Source: Mycobacterium sp. GA-0227b (GTDB taxonomy: Bacteria > Actinomycetota > Actinomycetes > Mycobacteriales > Mycobacteriaceae). From it: 64,000 nt of DNA. Both the position numbers and the translations under genes were made by a program. Positions 33,559-42,525 of this stretch are shown one piece after another (within the stretch, counting starts at the first letter, position 1; each line of letters opens with the position of its first letter). The notes beneath the pieces were generated by a model. That model did no database searches. It was not told the origin of the DNA and worked only from the letters and a program-made list of their open reading frames with translations. Where the stretch lies: assembly GCF_001499855.1 (NCBI RefSeq), contig NZ_LQIK01000002.1, positions 1 through 64,000 on the forward strand. Reading direction: 5' to 3'.

Positions 33559-34673
33559 TTCTTGCTGGCGTCGAGCTGTTCCTGCGTCGCCTCGAGCAAC
33601 TCGAGCCACGACTTCTCGAATTTCTCCACACCCTCGTCCTCGAGCAGCCGGAACACGTCGGGCAGATCGATTCCGACCGATGAGAGCTCGTCGAACAGTG
33701 CCTGCGATTCGTCGGCCGTACCGGTCACCGTGTCGCCGGTGATCACGCCGTGGTCGGCGACCGCGTCAATGGTCTTCTCCGGCATGGTGTTCACCGTGTT
33801 CGGGGCGACCAACTCGGTGACATACAACGTGTCGGAGTAGTCCGGGTTCTTCACGCCGGTCGACGCCCACAGCGGACGCTGGACACGGGCGCCGTCGGCC
33901 TTCAACGCCTCGTAGCGCGAGCCGCCGACGAACACTTCTTCGTAGGCCGCATAGGCGAGCCGAGCGTTGGCCACCCCGGCCTTGCCACGCAGTCTCAGTG
34001 CTTCCTCAGAGCCGATCTTCTCCAGCCGCTTGTCGATCTCGGTGTCCACCCGGGACACGAAGAACGAAGCGACGGAATGAATCTTGGACAGGTCGTGGCC
34101 GGCCTCCTTGGCCTTCTCCAAACCCGCGAGATAGGCATCCATCACGAGCCGATGGCGCTCGACGGAGAAGATGAGCGTCACGTTGACCGAGATTCCTTCG
34201 GCGATCACGGCGGTGATCGCGGGCAGGCCGGCCATCGTGGCGGGGATCTTGATCAGCAGGTTGGGCCGGTCGACGGTCTTCCACAGATCGATCGCCTGGA
34301 GGATGGTCTTGTCGGTGTCGTGCGCGACGCGGGGGTCCACTTCGATCGACACCCGGCCGTCGACGCCGTCGGACAGTTCGTTCTGCTTGGCCAGCACGTC
34401 GCAGGCATTGCGCACGTCGTCGGTGGTGACGGTGCGGATCGTCGCGTCCACGTCGGCGCCGCGCGCGGCCAGTTCATTGACTTGATCGTCGTAGGCGTGC
34501 CCCTTCGACAGGGCGGCCTGGAAGATCGACGGGTTCGTCGTCACCCCGACGACGCTTCTGGTGTCGATGAGCTCCTGCAGGTTGCCCGTCTGTAGTCGGT
34601 CGCGCGACAGGTCATCGAGCCACACCGACACGCCGGCGTTGGACAAGGCTGCGAGATTCGGATTCTGAGCCAT
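33555..34673 (-). CDS. tal: Transaldolase
   Basis: 372-residue transaldolase of the longer actinobacterial/plant class. Schiff-base Lys142 is in [12 protein letters not shown]; the N-terminal signature is [15 protein letters not shown] and [17 protein letters not shown] lies further on. The start has a GAAAGG ribosome site. It lies 18 bases downstream of tkt and overlaps zwf by four bases. Works with transketolase to link pentose phosphates to glycolysis. Confidence 0.96.
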   Translation of the reverse strand: MAQNPNLAALSNAGVSVWLDDLSRDRLQTGNLQELIDTRSVVGVTTNPSIFQAALSKGHAYDDQVNELAARGADVDATIRTVTTDDVRNACDVLAKQNELSDGVDGRVSIEVDPRVAHDTDKTILQAIDLWKTVDRPNLLIKIPATMAGLPAITAVIAEGISVNVTLIFSVERHRLVMDAYLAGLEKAKEAGHDLSKIHSVASFFVSRVDTEIDKRLEKIGSEEALRLRGKAGVANARLAYAAYEEVFVGGSRYEALKADGARVQRPLWASTGVKNPDYSDTLYVTELVAPNTVNTMPEKTIDAVADHGVITGDTVTGTADESQALFDELSSVGIDLPDVFRLLEDEGVEKFEKSWLELLEATQEQLDASKK

Positions 34674-34691
34674 TGCTGTGCCTTTCGATCA

Positions 34692-36785
34692 CTAGTTGTC
34701 TATGGAGCGCTCCGCGGCTGCCACCACGGCCTCGGGGGTGAACCCGAACTCGCGGAACAACGTCTTGTCGTCGGCGGACTCGCCGTAGTGCTCGATGGAG
34801 ACGATTTCTCCTGTGTCACCGACGAGCTTGTACCAACTCTGTGCGACGGCCGCCTCGACGGCGACACGCGCCGAAACGGTTGGTGGCAGCACCGAATCGC
34901 GGTACTCCTGCGGCTGCGATTCGAACCACTCCACGCATGGCATCGACACCACGTAGGCGGAGATGTCCTTCTCCGCCAACAGCTTGCGGGCTTCCACCGC
35001 CAGCTGCAGTTCCGAACCGGTCGCGATGATGATCACGTCGGCGTCGTCGGCCGGTTTTCCGCCGCCGAGCACGTACCCGCCGCGGGCCACACCGTCGGCG
35101 TCCGTACCCTCCAGCACGGGGATGCCCTGCCGCGTGAGGATGAAACCGACGGGACCGCTTCCGTTGCCGCGGGCGAGGATGCTGCGCCACGCGTAGGCGG
35201 TTTCATTGGGGTCACCGGGGCGGACCACCGACAGGTTCGGGATCGCCCGCAGCGCCGCGAGGTGTTCGATCGGCTGGTGGGTCGGTCCGTCCTCGCCGAG
35301 GCCGATCGAATCATGCGTCCAGATGTATATGGTGTCGATGTCCATCAGCGAGGCCAGCCGCACCGCCGGGCGCATGTAGTCGGAGAACTGCAGGAAGGTG
35401 CCGCCGAACGCACGCGTCGGACCATGCAGCACGATGCCGGACAGGATCGCGCCCATTGCATGCTCGCGGACACCGAAATGCAGCACCCGGCCGTACCAGT
35501 CCGCCGTGAAGTCGTCAGTCGAAATCGACGGGGGACCAAAGGATTTCACGCTCTTGATCGTCGTGTTGTTGCTGCCGGCGAGGTCCGCCGAACCGCCCCA
35601 CAGCTCGGGCAGCTTCGGTGCGACGTCGTTGAGCACCTGACCGAATGCGGCGCGGGTGGCCAACGGCTTGGAGCCGGGCTCCCAGTGGGTCAGGTCGGAG
35701 TCCCAACCGTCGGGCAATTCCTGGGCCAGCAGCCGGTCCAGCAGCGCCTTACGGTCGGGTTCGCGCTCCGCCCAGGCATCGAAACCGGTCTGCCACTTGG
35801 CATGTGCTTCCTTCCCGCGTTCCACCAACTTGCGGGTGTGCTCGATGACCTCGGGCCGCACCTCGAACGTCTTGTCCGGGTCGAAGCCGAGGATCTTCTT
35901 GGTCGCGGCGACCTCGTCTTCGCCGAGCGCCGACCCGTGCGCACTGCCGGTGTTCATCTTGTTGGGCGCCGGATAGCCGATGATCGTCCGCACCGCGATG
36001 AACGACGGCTTGTCGGTGACTTTGCGTGCGGCCTCGATGGCTTCTTCTATGCCGACTACGTTTTCGCCGCCCTCGACCTCCTGCACGTGCCAGCCGTAGG
36101 CGCGGTAGCGAGCTGCGACGTCTTCGGACAGCGCGATGTTGGTGTCGTGTTCGATCGAGATCTGGTTCTGGTCGTAGAAGACGATCAGGTTGGCCAACTG
36201 CTGGGTGCCCGCCAGCGAGGACGCCTCACTGGTGATGCCCTCTTCGATGTCGCCGTCGGAGGCGATCACGTAGATGTAGTGGTCGAACGGGCTCTCCCCC
36301 CACGGGGTGTCGGGGTCGAACAGGCCGCGCTCGTAGCGCGATGCCATCGCCATCCCGACCGCCGAGGCCAGCCCCTGACCCAGCGGGCCGGTGGTGATCT
36401 CCACGCCCTTGGTGTGGCGGAACTCCGGATGTCCCGGCGTCTTCGACTTCCAGGTCCGCAGCGACTCGATGTCGGAGAGCTCGAGGCCAAAGCCCCCGAG
36501 GTACAGCTGGATGTAGAGCGTCAGGCTGGAGTGCCCGGCGGACAGCACGAAGCGGTCCCGGCCCAGCCAGTGCACGTCGCTGGGGTCGTGGCGCATCTGG
36601 CGCTGGAAGAGCGTGTAGGCCAGGGGCGCCAGGCTCATCGCGGTGCCGGGATGGCCGTTGCCCACCTTCTGTACCGCATCCGCCGCCAGCACCCGGATGG
36701 TGTCGACCGCCAGCGTGTCGACCTCTGTCCAGTCGTCTGGGTGGTTCGGACGGGTCAGCGCGGAAATTTCTTCGAGCGTGGTCAC
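34692..36785 (-). CDS. tkt: Transketolase
   Basis: 697-residue thiamine-diphosphate enzyme moving two-carbon units between sugars. Motifs: KVGNGHPGTAMSLAPLAY near the N-terminus, the ThDP motif region GDGD-like ASDGDIEEGITSEA through QNQISIEHDT, and in the second domain FGVREHAMGAILSGI and THDSIGLGEDGPTHQPIEHLAAL. GTG start with AGGAGTG upstream and a TAGGGT -10 about 50 bases before it. First gene of the pentose-phosphate operon, divergent from ctaB. Confidence 0.97.
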   Translation of the reverse strand: MTTLEEISALTRPNHPDDWTEVDTLAVDTIRVLAADAVQKVGNGHPGTAMSLAPLAYTLFQRQMRHDPSDVHWLGRDRFVLSAGHSSLTLYIQLYLGGFGLELSDIESLRTWKSKTPGHPEFRHTKGVEITTGPLGQGLASAVGMAMASRYERGLFDPDTPWGESPFDHYIYVIASDGDIEEGITSEASSLAGTQQLANLIVFYDQNQISIEHDTNIALSEDVAARYRAYGWHVQEVEGGENVVGIEEAIEAARKVTDKPSFIAVRTIIGYPAPNKMNTGSAHGSALGEDEVAATKKILGFDPDKTFEVRPEVIEHTRKLVERGKEAHAKWQTGFDAWAEREPDRKALLDRLLAQELPDGWDSDLTHWEPGSKPLATRAAFGQVLNDVAPKLPELWGGSADLAGSNNTTIKSVKSFGPPSISTDDFTADWYGRVLHFGVREHAMGAILSGIVLHGPTRAFGGTFLQFSDYMRPAVRLASLMDIDTIYIWTHDSIGLGEDGPTHQPIEHLAALRAIPNLSVVRPGDPNETAYAWRSILARGNGSGPVGFILTRQGIPVLEGTDADGVARGGYVLGGGKPADDADVIIIATGSELQLAVEARKLLAEKDISAYVVSMPCVEWFESQPQEYRDSVLPPTVSARVAVEAAVAQSWYKLVGDTGEIVSIEHYGESADDKTLFREFGFTPEAVVAAAERSIDN

Positions 36786-36832
36786 AGGCGCACTCCTGGT
36801 CGGCGTTGAGCTTTTCAGCTGCTCGCTTAAAC

Positions 36833-36838
36833 ACCCTA
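36833..36838 (-). promoter_or_regulatory. -10 hexamer of the tkt operon
   Basis: TAGGGT on the minus strand, predicting a start near 36826 and a leader of about 40 bases holding the AGGAGTG ribosome site. Confidence 0.5.
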
Positions 36839-36901
36839 GTGCCGGATGGTCATCCGATGCAGGCTGCTGGGGGACGATTAGGCCGCCGTTGCGGCGCGGT
36901 C

Positions 36902-36907
36902 TACCAT
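36902..36907 (+). promoter_or_regulatory. -10 candidate of ctaB promoter
   Basis: TACCAT predicts a start near 36914 and a leader of about 36 bases with the AGGAGTAG ribosome site. Confidence 0.4.
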
Positions 36908-36949
36908 CGTCTGTAGTAGAAGCCCCCGCATTTCGACAGGAGTAGCTGC

Positions 36950-37906
36950 GTGAGCGTTCGCGAAGGCCACCTCGTCGACGGGGCGCCGGATCGAATGTCG
37001 CCGCCGGAGCGGCTCCGGACGCGAATCCGCCAGAAAATCCTGGGCTACGTCTCGCTGACGAAGCCGCGGGTCATCGAACTGCTCCTGGTCACCACGATCC
37101 CCGCGATGCTGCTGGCCCACCGCGGCGACGTCGACCCGCTGCTGATCCTGAACACGCTGGTCGGTGGGCTGCTGGCGGCGGCAGGCGCCAACGCGCTGAA
37201 CTGCGTGGCCGACGCCGACATCGACAAGGTCATGAAGCGCACCGAGCGCAGACCGCTGGCCCGCGCCACGGTTCCGCGCAGCCACGCGCTGGTGTTCGGG
37301 CTCGCGCTGTCCGTCGCATCCTTCTTCTGGCTGTGGTGGACGACGAACATGCTGTCGGCCCACCTAGCGGGCGCGACGATCGCGTTCTACGTTCTCGTCT
37401 ACACGCTGCTGCTCAAGCGCCGCACCTCGCAGAACGTGGTGTGGGGCGGCGCCGCGGGCTGCATGCCGGTGATGATCGGGTGGTCGGCGGTCACCGGGAC
37501 GATCGCCTGGCCGGCCTTGGTGATGTTCGCGATCATCTTCTTCTGGACGCCCCCGCACACCTGGGCGCTGGCCATGCGCTACAAGGAGGACTACCGCGCG
37601 GCCGGTGTTCCGATGCTGCCCGCGGTGGCGACTGAGCGCCAGGTCACCAAGCAGATCGTGATCTACACCTGGCTGACGGTGGCCGCCACGCTGGCGCTGA
37701 CGCCCGCGACCGGCTGGTTGTACGCGGCCGTCGCGCTGCTGGCCGGGACATGGTTCCTGGTGATGGCGCACCAGCTCTACAACGGCGTGCGTCGCGGCGA
37801 ACCCGTCAAACCGTTGCGGCTGTTCCTTCAGTCCAACAACTACCTCGCCGTCGTCTTCTGCGCACTGGCGATCGACTCCGCGCTGGCGCTGCCGACTCTG
37901 TTCTGA
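36950..37906 (+). CDS. ctaB: Protoheme IX farnesyltransferase
   Basis: 318-residue UbiA-superfamily prenyltransferase that farnesylates heme b to heme O for cytochrome aa3 oxidase. About nine transmembrane helices. The first Asp-rich motif is [20 protein letters not shown] (N and two D for Mg-diphosphate); the second region is [16 protein letters not shown]. The N-terminal ~30 residues are hydrophilic. GTG start with AGGAGTAG upstream. Heme A synthase ctaA lies 3 kb downstream on the other strand, so the two heme O/A steps are in one locus. Confidence 0.95.
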   Translation: MSVREGHLVDGAPDRMSPPERLRTRIRQKILGYVSLTKPRVIELLLVTTIPAMLLAHRGDVDPLLILNTLVGGLLAAAGANALNCVADADIDKVMKRTERRPLARATVPRSHALVFGLALSVASFFWLWWTTNMLSAHLAGATIAFYVLVYTLLLKRRTSQNVVWGGAAGCMPVMIGWSAVTGTIAWPALVMFAIIFFWTPPHTWALAMRYKEDYRAAGVPMLPAVATERQVTKQIVIYTWLTVAATLALTPATGWLYAAVALLAGTWFLVMAHQLYNGVRRGEPVKPLRLFLQSNNYLAVVFCALAIDSALALPTLF

Positions 37907-37909
37907 CCG

Positions 37910-38881
37910 CTAGGGCACCAACACCACCGATCCGACGGTCCGGCGGCCCTGCAGGTCGCGGTGCGCCTGCTCGGCGTCGGGGAGCCGGTAGCGCTCGCTG
38001 ACCGTGATGGTCAAGGTGCCCGATGCGATCGCGTCGAGGAGTTCGCCTGCCCGCCAAGCGAACTCGTCTGCGGTGCGGGTGTAGTGCACGAGCGTGGGCC
38101 GGGTCAAGAACAGCGAACCCGCCGCGTTGAGGAGTTGCGGATCGAATGGCGGGACCGGCCCGCTGGAGGCACCGAACAGCGCCAGCGTGCCCCGCACCGC
38201 CAGGCTGGCGAGGCTGGCTTCGAACGTGGCCGCCCCGACGCCGTCGTACACCGCGGCGACGCCGCCGTCGGTCATCTCCTTGATCGTGGCGCCGAACTCC
38301 GCCGGGTCGTCCGGATAGTCGAGCACTTCCACCGCGCCGGCCTGGCGCGACAACTCGGCCTTCTCCGGCGTCGAGACCGTGGTGATGACCCGCACCGCCA
38401 TGCTGGTCGCCCACTGGGTGAGGATGAGGCCCACGCCGCCCGCTCCCGCGTGCACGAGCACCGAGTCGCCCTGCTGCACCGGGTACAGCGACTTGATCAG
38501 GTAGTGCGCGGTCATTCCCTTGAGCAGTGCGGCGGCGGCCGCCTCGGGACTCACGCCGTCGGGTACGTAAGCGACGAAATCTGCTGGGGCGACACTGTAT
38601 TCGGCATAGGCGCCGTTGGCCTGCGCGGTGACGACGCGGTCGCCGACCTTCAGCGCGGCGACGCCGTCGCCGACCGCTTCGACGGTGCCGCACACCTCGT
38701 TGCCGACGATGAACGGCGTCTCCCGCGGATACTGTCCGGACCGGAAGTAGGTGTCGAGGAAGTTGACTCCGATCGCCTCGGCCTTGATCAGCACCTCGCC
38801 GGGGCCCGGCGTCGGCTGCGGCTTCTCGACGTAGGTGAGGACTTCGGGTCCGCCGGTCTCGGCGACTTCGATGGCGTGCAT
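37910..38881 (-). CDS. qor: Quinone oxidoreductase (zinc-free MDR family)
   Basis: 323-residue NADPH-dependent quinone reductase-like protein. N-terminal GroES-like half (HAIEVAETGGPEVLTYVEKP, GVNFLDTYFRSGQYP) and C-terminal Rossmann half with the NADP loop VLVHAGAGGVGLILTQWA near residue 145. No zinc-binding cysteine cluster, as in Qor. The ATG follows GGGAGGATG; upstream in-frame codons overlap the divergent promoter and were excluded. Convergent with ctaB by three bases. The physiological electron acceptor is unknown. Confidence 0.92.
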   Translation of the reverse strand: MHAIEVAETGGPEVLTYVEKPQPTPGPGEVLIKAEAIGVNFLDTYFRSGQYPRETPFIVGNEVCGTVEAVGDGVAALKVGDRVVTAQANGAYAEYSVAPADFVAYVPDGVSPEAAAAALLKGMTAHYLIKSLYPVQQGDSVLVHAGAGGVGLILTQWATSMAVRVITTVSTPEKAELSRQAGAVEVLDYPDDPAEFGATIKEMTDGGVAAVYDGVGAATFEASLASLAVRGTLALFGASSGPVPPFDPQLLNAAGSLFLTRPTLVHYTRTADEFAWRAGELLDAIASGTLTITVSERYRLPDAEQAHRDLQGRRTVGSVVLVP

Positions 38882-38897
38882 GCTCACATCCTCCCAA

Positions 38898-38903
38898 TAT
38901 CCT
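38898..38903 (+). promoter_or_regulatory. -10 hexamer of ATP-grasp gene, facing qor
   Basis: TATCCT ends seven bases before the GTG at 38911. The same bases read AGGATATT on the minus strand, a -10-like element for qor, so the divergent promoters share DNA in a 29-base gap. Confidence 0.5.
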
Positions 38904-38910
38904 TGCAGTT

Positions 38911-39852
38911 GTGAAGCTCGCGCGGCCCGACCTTTTCCACCCGCGCATCGTGCTGGCCGGCTGCCCTGCACTGCCGGAGGGAGACGGGGACGACGCCGGC
39001 CTGCTCGCCGCGCTGGGTAAGCATGGCTTGCACGCCCGCTGGCTGTCCTGGGACGACCCGGCGACGCTGGAGGCGGACCTGGTGATCCTGCGGGCGACGT
39101 GGGATTACATCGATCGGCTCGACGAGTTCCTCGGCTGGGCGGGGCGGGTCCGCAACCTGCTCAACCCCGCGAGAGTGGTGCCGTGGAACACCGACAAGCG
39201 CTATCTCCTCGACCTTGCCGACGCGGGGGTGCCGATCGTGCCGAGCCGGTTCTTCGGTCCGGGCGCCACGGTGCGGCTGCCGAACAGCGCCGAGGTCGTG
39301 GTCAAACCCGCTGTCGGTGTGGGATCGGTGGATACGGTGCGTTTTTCGGATCGCGATGACGCTCGACGGCACGCCGCCCGTCTGCTGGCCACCGGCCGGA
39401 CCGTGCTGATCCAGCCCTACGACGCACGCATCGAGGACGGGGAGACCGCGCTGGTGTTTCTCGGCGGTTCGCAATCGCATGCGTTCACCAAGGGCCCGAT
39501 ACTGCGGCGCGCCGGCCAGGTGCCGCCGTTCGACGAGTCGGGCACCTACGCGCGCGAGACGCTCACCCCGGCCGAGCCCGACTTCGAGGTGTGGGACGTC
39601 GGTCATGCGGCGCTGGCGGCGGCGGCCGCCCACCTGGACCTGGCGCCCGAGGAGTTGCTCTACGCGCGGGTGGACGTCGTCGGCGGACGCTTCGAGCCGC
39701 GGGTGCTGGAGGTCGAACTGGTCGAACCGTCGCTGGGCTGGATGCAACTCGACCCACCGACCCGCGAGCGGCAACAGCGGGCGTTCGTCCTGGGCGTCGA
39801 GTCAGCGCTCGAGAGGTTCGGGCTCGGCCCGCTCTCGCATCGACGCCCATAG
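38911..39852 (+). CDS. Orphan ATP-grasp ligase-like protein
   Basis: 313-residue protein with an ATP-grasp fold. The pre-ATP-grasp region has VILAGCPALPEGDGDDAGLL and LRATWDYIDRLDEF. The ATP-binding half starts at NTDKRYLLDLADAGVPIVPS, with the strand EVVVKPAVGVGSVDTVRF supplying the conserved Lys and the glycine-rich loop. VLIQPYDARIEDGETALVFLGG and LEVELVEPSLGWMQLD carry the acidic metal ligands. Relatives include peptide- or cycloserine-type ligases and ATP-grasp proteins of unknown role (an Rv1455-like protein at this locus). No partner biosynthetic genes are adjacent. The last 51 bases overlap ctaA on the other strand. Confidence 0.8.
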   Translation: MKLARPDLFHPRIVLAGCPALPEGDGDDAGLLAALGKHGLHARWLSWDDPATLEADLVILRATWDYIDRLDEFLGWAGRVRNLLNPARVVPWNTDKRYLLDLADAGVPIVPSRFFGPGATVRLPNSAEVVVKPAVGVGSVDTVRFSDRDDARRHAARLLATGRTVLIQPYDARIEDGETALVFLGGSQSHAFTKGPILRRAGQVPPFDESGTYARETLTPAEPDFEVWDVGHAALAAAAAHLDLAPEELLYARVDVVGGRFEPRVLEVELVEPSLGWMQLDPPTRERQQRAFVLGVESALERFGLGPLSHRRP

Positions 39853-40752
39853 CGCCGCGGTGGCTGCCGTGCAGGCCGCGGCGCCGGCCACATGGACGGC
39901 CACCAGCGCCGCGGGCACGCCGGTGTAGAACTGCACGACCCCGACCAGTCCCTGCGCCACCACCAAGGCGAGCAGCACACCCAGGCGCACCATCACCGGC
40001 CGGGCTGCGCGGACCGCCAGCAGGCCGAAGCCCAGGCCGATCACCAGCGACAAGTAGGCCACCAGCAGCGACGAATGCACGTGCACCAGCGTGGGGATGG
40101 GGACCTCGAGGCGTGGGATCGTGCGGTCGAGGCTCTTGTCTCCCGCGTGCGGTCCGGCCCCGGTCACCAACGTACCGGTCACCAGGACAGCTGCCAGCGC
40201 GACGCCACCGAGGAAAGCCAACTGGCGCAACGGCTTTGGTGCGCGCCGGGTGAGCACGCCATCGTCGGGCTCGCCGATCTTGACGAACAGCAGCACCGCC
40301 AACCAGACCATCGTCATCGACGCCAGCAGGTGGATGGCCACCGTCCACCACAGCAGGCCCGTGAGCACGGTGATCCCTCCGATCACCGCCTGCACGACCG
40401 TCGAAGCCGGCATCAGCCAGGCATAGATCAGCACCTCGCGGCGTCGGCGTGCGCGTGTCACCGCCAGGACCGCGGCCGCGGCGGTGAGCACCACCAGGAA
40501 CGTGACCATGCGGTTGCCGAACTCGACGGCTTGGTGGATGACGGCCACCTCGGGGTGCGGCATCGGGGTGAAGCTGCCCGGGAAGCACTGCGGCCAGGTC
40601 GGACACCCCAGGCCGGACGCGGTGACGCGGACGATCGCGCCGGTCACGGCGATGCCGCCCTGGGTCAGGATGACGAGGAACGCGATGACGCGCTGGGCCC
40701 GCAGGCTGGGCAGCGGCAGCAGATCGACCAGCCGCAGGAAGGCGCGTCGCAC
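39802..40752 (-). CDS. ctaA: Heme A synthase (COX15/CtaA family)
   Basis: 316-residue membrane protein with eight predicted transmembrane helices, oxidising the heme O methyl group to give heme A. Conserved His-bearing segments: IHQAVEFGNRMVTF-type helix (residues about 60-75), VAIHLLASMTMVW and VHVHSSLLVAYLSL, and the family loop GLGCPTWPQCFPGSF with its cysteine pair. The GTG at 40752 is chosen because a TACCAT -10 lies seven bases upstream; a TTG eight codons earlier is also in frame. Its 3' 51 bases overlap the ATP-grasp gene. Confidence 0.92.
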   Translation of the reverse strand: MRRAFLRLVDLLPLPSLRAQRVIAFLVILTQGGIAVTGAIVRVTASGLGCPTWPQCFPGSFTPMPHPEVAVIHQAVEFGNRMVTFLVVLTAAAAVLAVTRARRRREVLIYAWLMPASTVVQAVIGGITVLTGLLWWTVAIHLLASMTMVWLAVLLFVKIGEPDDGVLTRRAPKPLRQLAFLGGVALAAVLVTGTLVTGAGPHAGDKSLDRTIPRLEVPIPTLVHVHSSLLVAYLSLVIGLGFGLLAVRAARPVMVRLGVLLALVVAQGLVGVVQFYTGVPAALVAVHVAGAAACTAATAALWASMRERAEPEPLER

Positions 40753-40759
40753 GGGTTCG

Positions 40760-40765
40760 ATGGTA
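40760..40765 (-). promoter_or_regulatory. -10 hexamer of leaderless ctaA promoter
   Basis: TACCAT on the minus strand ends seven bases before the GTG at 40752. Confidence 0.45.
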
Positions 40766-40813
40766 GAGCAGCGCAACTACAGGCCGTAGTAGCGGGTGCT
40801 GCGCGCGGCGGCC

Positions 40814-41584
40814 TCAGGTGAAGCGGAACCAGCGCAGCGCACACAGTGCGGCGACGACACCCCACACCGCGAGCACCAGCAGGCCGAACCAGTCGACCGA
40901 CAGCGTCATCGCCCGCGACAGCGCCTCGGTGAGCGCTCCCGACGGAGTCAACCGGGCTACCCACTGCGCCGCGGAGGGCACCATGCCGCCCTCCAAGGTC
41001 AGCGCGCCGAGTCCGGCGAAGACGAACCACAGTAGGTTCGCCAGCGCCAGCACGATCTCGGCGCGAAGCGTGCCCCCCAGCAGCAGGCCCAGTGCGGCGA
41101 ACCCCGCGGTGCCCAGCGCGATGATCGCGGCGCCGAGTGCCAACCCGGCCATGTGCGGTCGCCAGCCCAGCGCAAAACCGATCGTGCCCAACACAATCGA
41201 CTGCAGAAACACCACCGCGACGACGGCCAGCGACTTGCCCGCGATGATGCCCCAGACCGGAAGCGCCGTGGCGCCCAACCGCTTCAGCGCTCCGTAGCGG
41301 CGGTCGAACGCCACGGCGATCGCCTGGCCGGTGAACGCGGTGGAGATCACCGCCAGCGCCATGATCGCCGGCACGAAGGTCGCAGCCCGGTTCGGTCCGA
41401 ACGAACCGAGCGGCAACACCGTCAACCCGATCAACAGCGTGATCGGAATGAACATCGTCAACAACAGCTGTTCGCCGTTGCGCAGCAACAACCGCAGTTC
41501 GAGGCCGAACTGCGCGGCGAGCATCTTCGCCACGGTGGCCGGCCCGGGGTCGGGCGAGAAGGTGCCCGGCGCAAAACGATTCAC
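40814..41584 (-). CDS. ABC-2 type transporter permease
   Basis: 256-residue membrane permease with six helices (ABC-2 family). Features: FGLELRLLLRNGEQLLLTMFIP at the amphipathic N-terminus, the helix-pair region FTGQAIAVAFDRRYGALKRLGATALP (coupling to the ATPase), and FAGLGALTLEGGMVP with PSGALTEALSR near the end. The GTG start overlaps the ATPase stop as GTGA. Corresponds by position to Rv1457c. The exporter is flanked by mptB and ctaA; its substrate is unknown. Confidence 0.9.
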   Translation of the reverse strand: MNRFAPGTFSPDPGPATVAKMLAAQFGLELRLLLRNGEQLLLTMFIPITLLIGLTVLPLGSFGPNRAATFVPAIMALAVISTAFTGQAIAVAFDRRYGALKRLGATALPVWGIIAGKSLAVVAVVFLQSIVLGTIGFALGWRPHMAGLALGAAIIALGTAGFAALGLLLGGTLRAEIVLALANLLWFVFAGLGALTLEGGMVPSAAQWVARLTPSGALTEALSRAMTLSVDWFGLLVLAVWGVVAALCALRWFRFT

Positions 41585-42525
41585 GGGCGCAGCTCCCGTC
41601 CGGTCAAGTCGAGGAAGACGTCCTCGAGGCTCCGCTGTTCGACGCGCATATCGGTGGCCAGCACGTCGAGCCGCGCGCACCACGCCGTCACCGTGGCCAG
41701 CACCTGCGGGTTGATCGCGCCCTCCACCAGGTACTCGCCCGGCGCCGTCTCGCTCGCGCGGTAGCTCTCCGGCAGTGCCGAGACCAGCAGCGACAGATCG
41801 AGCATGCGCGGTGCGCGGAACCGCAACTGGTTCTCGGCGCCGCTGCGCATCAACTCCTCCGGTGTCCCGGTGGCCACCGCGACACCGTGGTCGATGATCA
41901 TGATGCGGTCGGCGAGCTCCTCGGCCTCGGTCAGTTGATGGGTCGTCAGCACCACCGTGACGCCGTCGCGGCGCAGCCCGTCGATCAACTCCCACACCAC
42001 GATTCGGGCATGGGCGTCCATGCCGGCGGTCGGTTCGTCGAGGAAGACCAGCTCGGGACGGCCGACCACGGCGCAAGCGAGCGCCAGCCGCTGCTGCTGA
42101 CCGCCGGAGAGCCGCCGGTAGGTGGTTCGCGCCGCCTCGGTCAGCCCGAGGATGTCCATCAGCCACGCGGGGTCGAGCGGGTTGGCCGCGTAGGACGCGA
42201 CGAGGTCGAGCATCTCACCGGCGCGGGCGGCCGGATATGCGCCGCCGCCCTGCAACATCACGCCGATGCGCTCGCGCACCCGGGCGTTGTCGCCGACCGG
42301 GTCCAGGCCGAGGATCTCGATGGTGCCGGCGTCGGGCTTGATGAAGCCTTCGCACATCTCCACGGTGGTGGTCTTGCCCGCCCCGTTCGGCCCGAGCAGG
42401 GCGAACACCTCGGCGGTCTGGACCTCCAGGTCGAGGTCTGAGACCGCGATCGTCGACCCGTAGCGCTTGCTGACCCCGCTCAGGCGCACGGGGGCGGGGG
42501 AGGTCCCCGGTCCTGGGTGGGTCAC
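41581..42525 (-). CDS. ABC-2 type transporter ATP-binding protein
   Basis: 314-residue ATPase partner of the downstream permease. Walker A LLGPNGAGKTTTVEM near residue 44, signature LSGGQQQRLALACAV, Walker B LVFLDEPTAGMD, and switch His in VVLTTHQLTEAE. The C-terminal ~80 residues are a DrrA-type accessory domain (EYLVEGAINPQVLATV). GTG start overlapping the mptB stop, GTGA overlap with the permease: mptB, ATPase and permease form one transcription unit. Confidence 0.92.
   Translation of the reverse strand: MTHPGPGTSPAPVRLSGVSKRYGSTIAVSDLDLEVQTAEVFALLGPNGAGKTTTVEMCEGFIKPDAGTIEILGLDPVGDNARVRERIGVMLQGGGAYPAARAGEMLDLVASYAANPLDPAWLMDILGLTEAARTTYRRLSGGQQQRLALACAVVGRPELVFLDEPTAGMDAHARIVVWELIDGLRRDGVTVVLTTHQLTEAEELADRIMIIDHGVAVATGTPEELMRSGAENQLRFRAPRMLDLSLLVSALPESYRASETAPGEYLVEGAINPQVLATVTAWCARLDVLATDMRVEQRSLEDVFLDLTGRELRP

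Noticed and set aside
34788..36809. 673-codon ORF antisense to tkt
   Set aside because: Same third-position GC artefact; tkt motifs on the minus strand are unambiguous.
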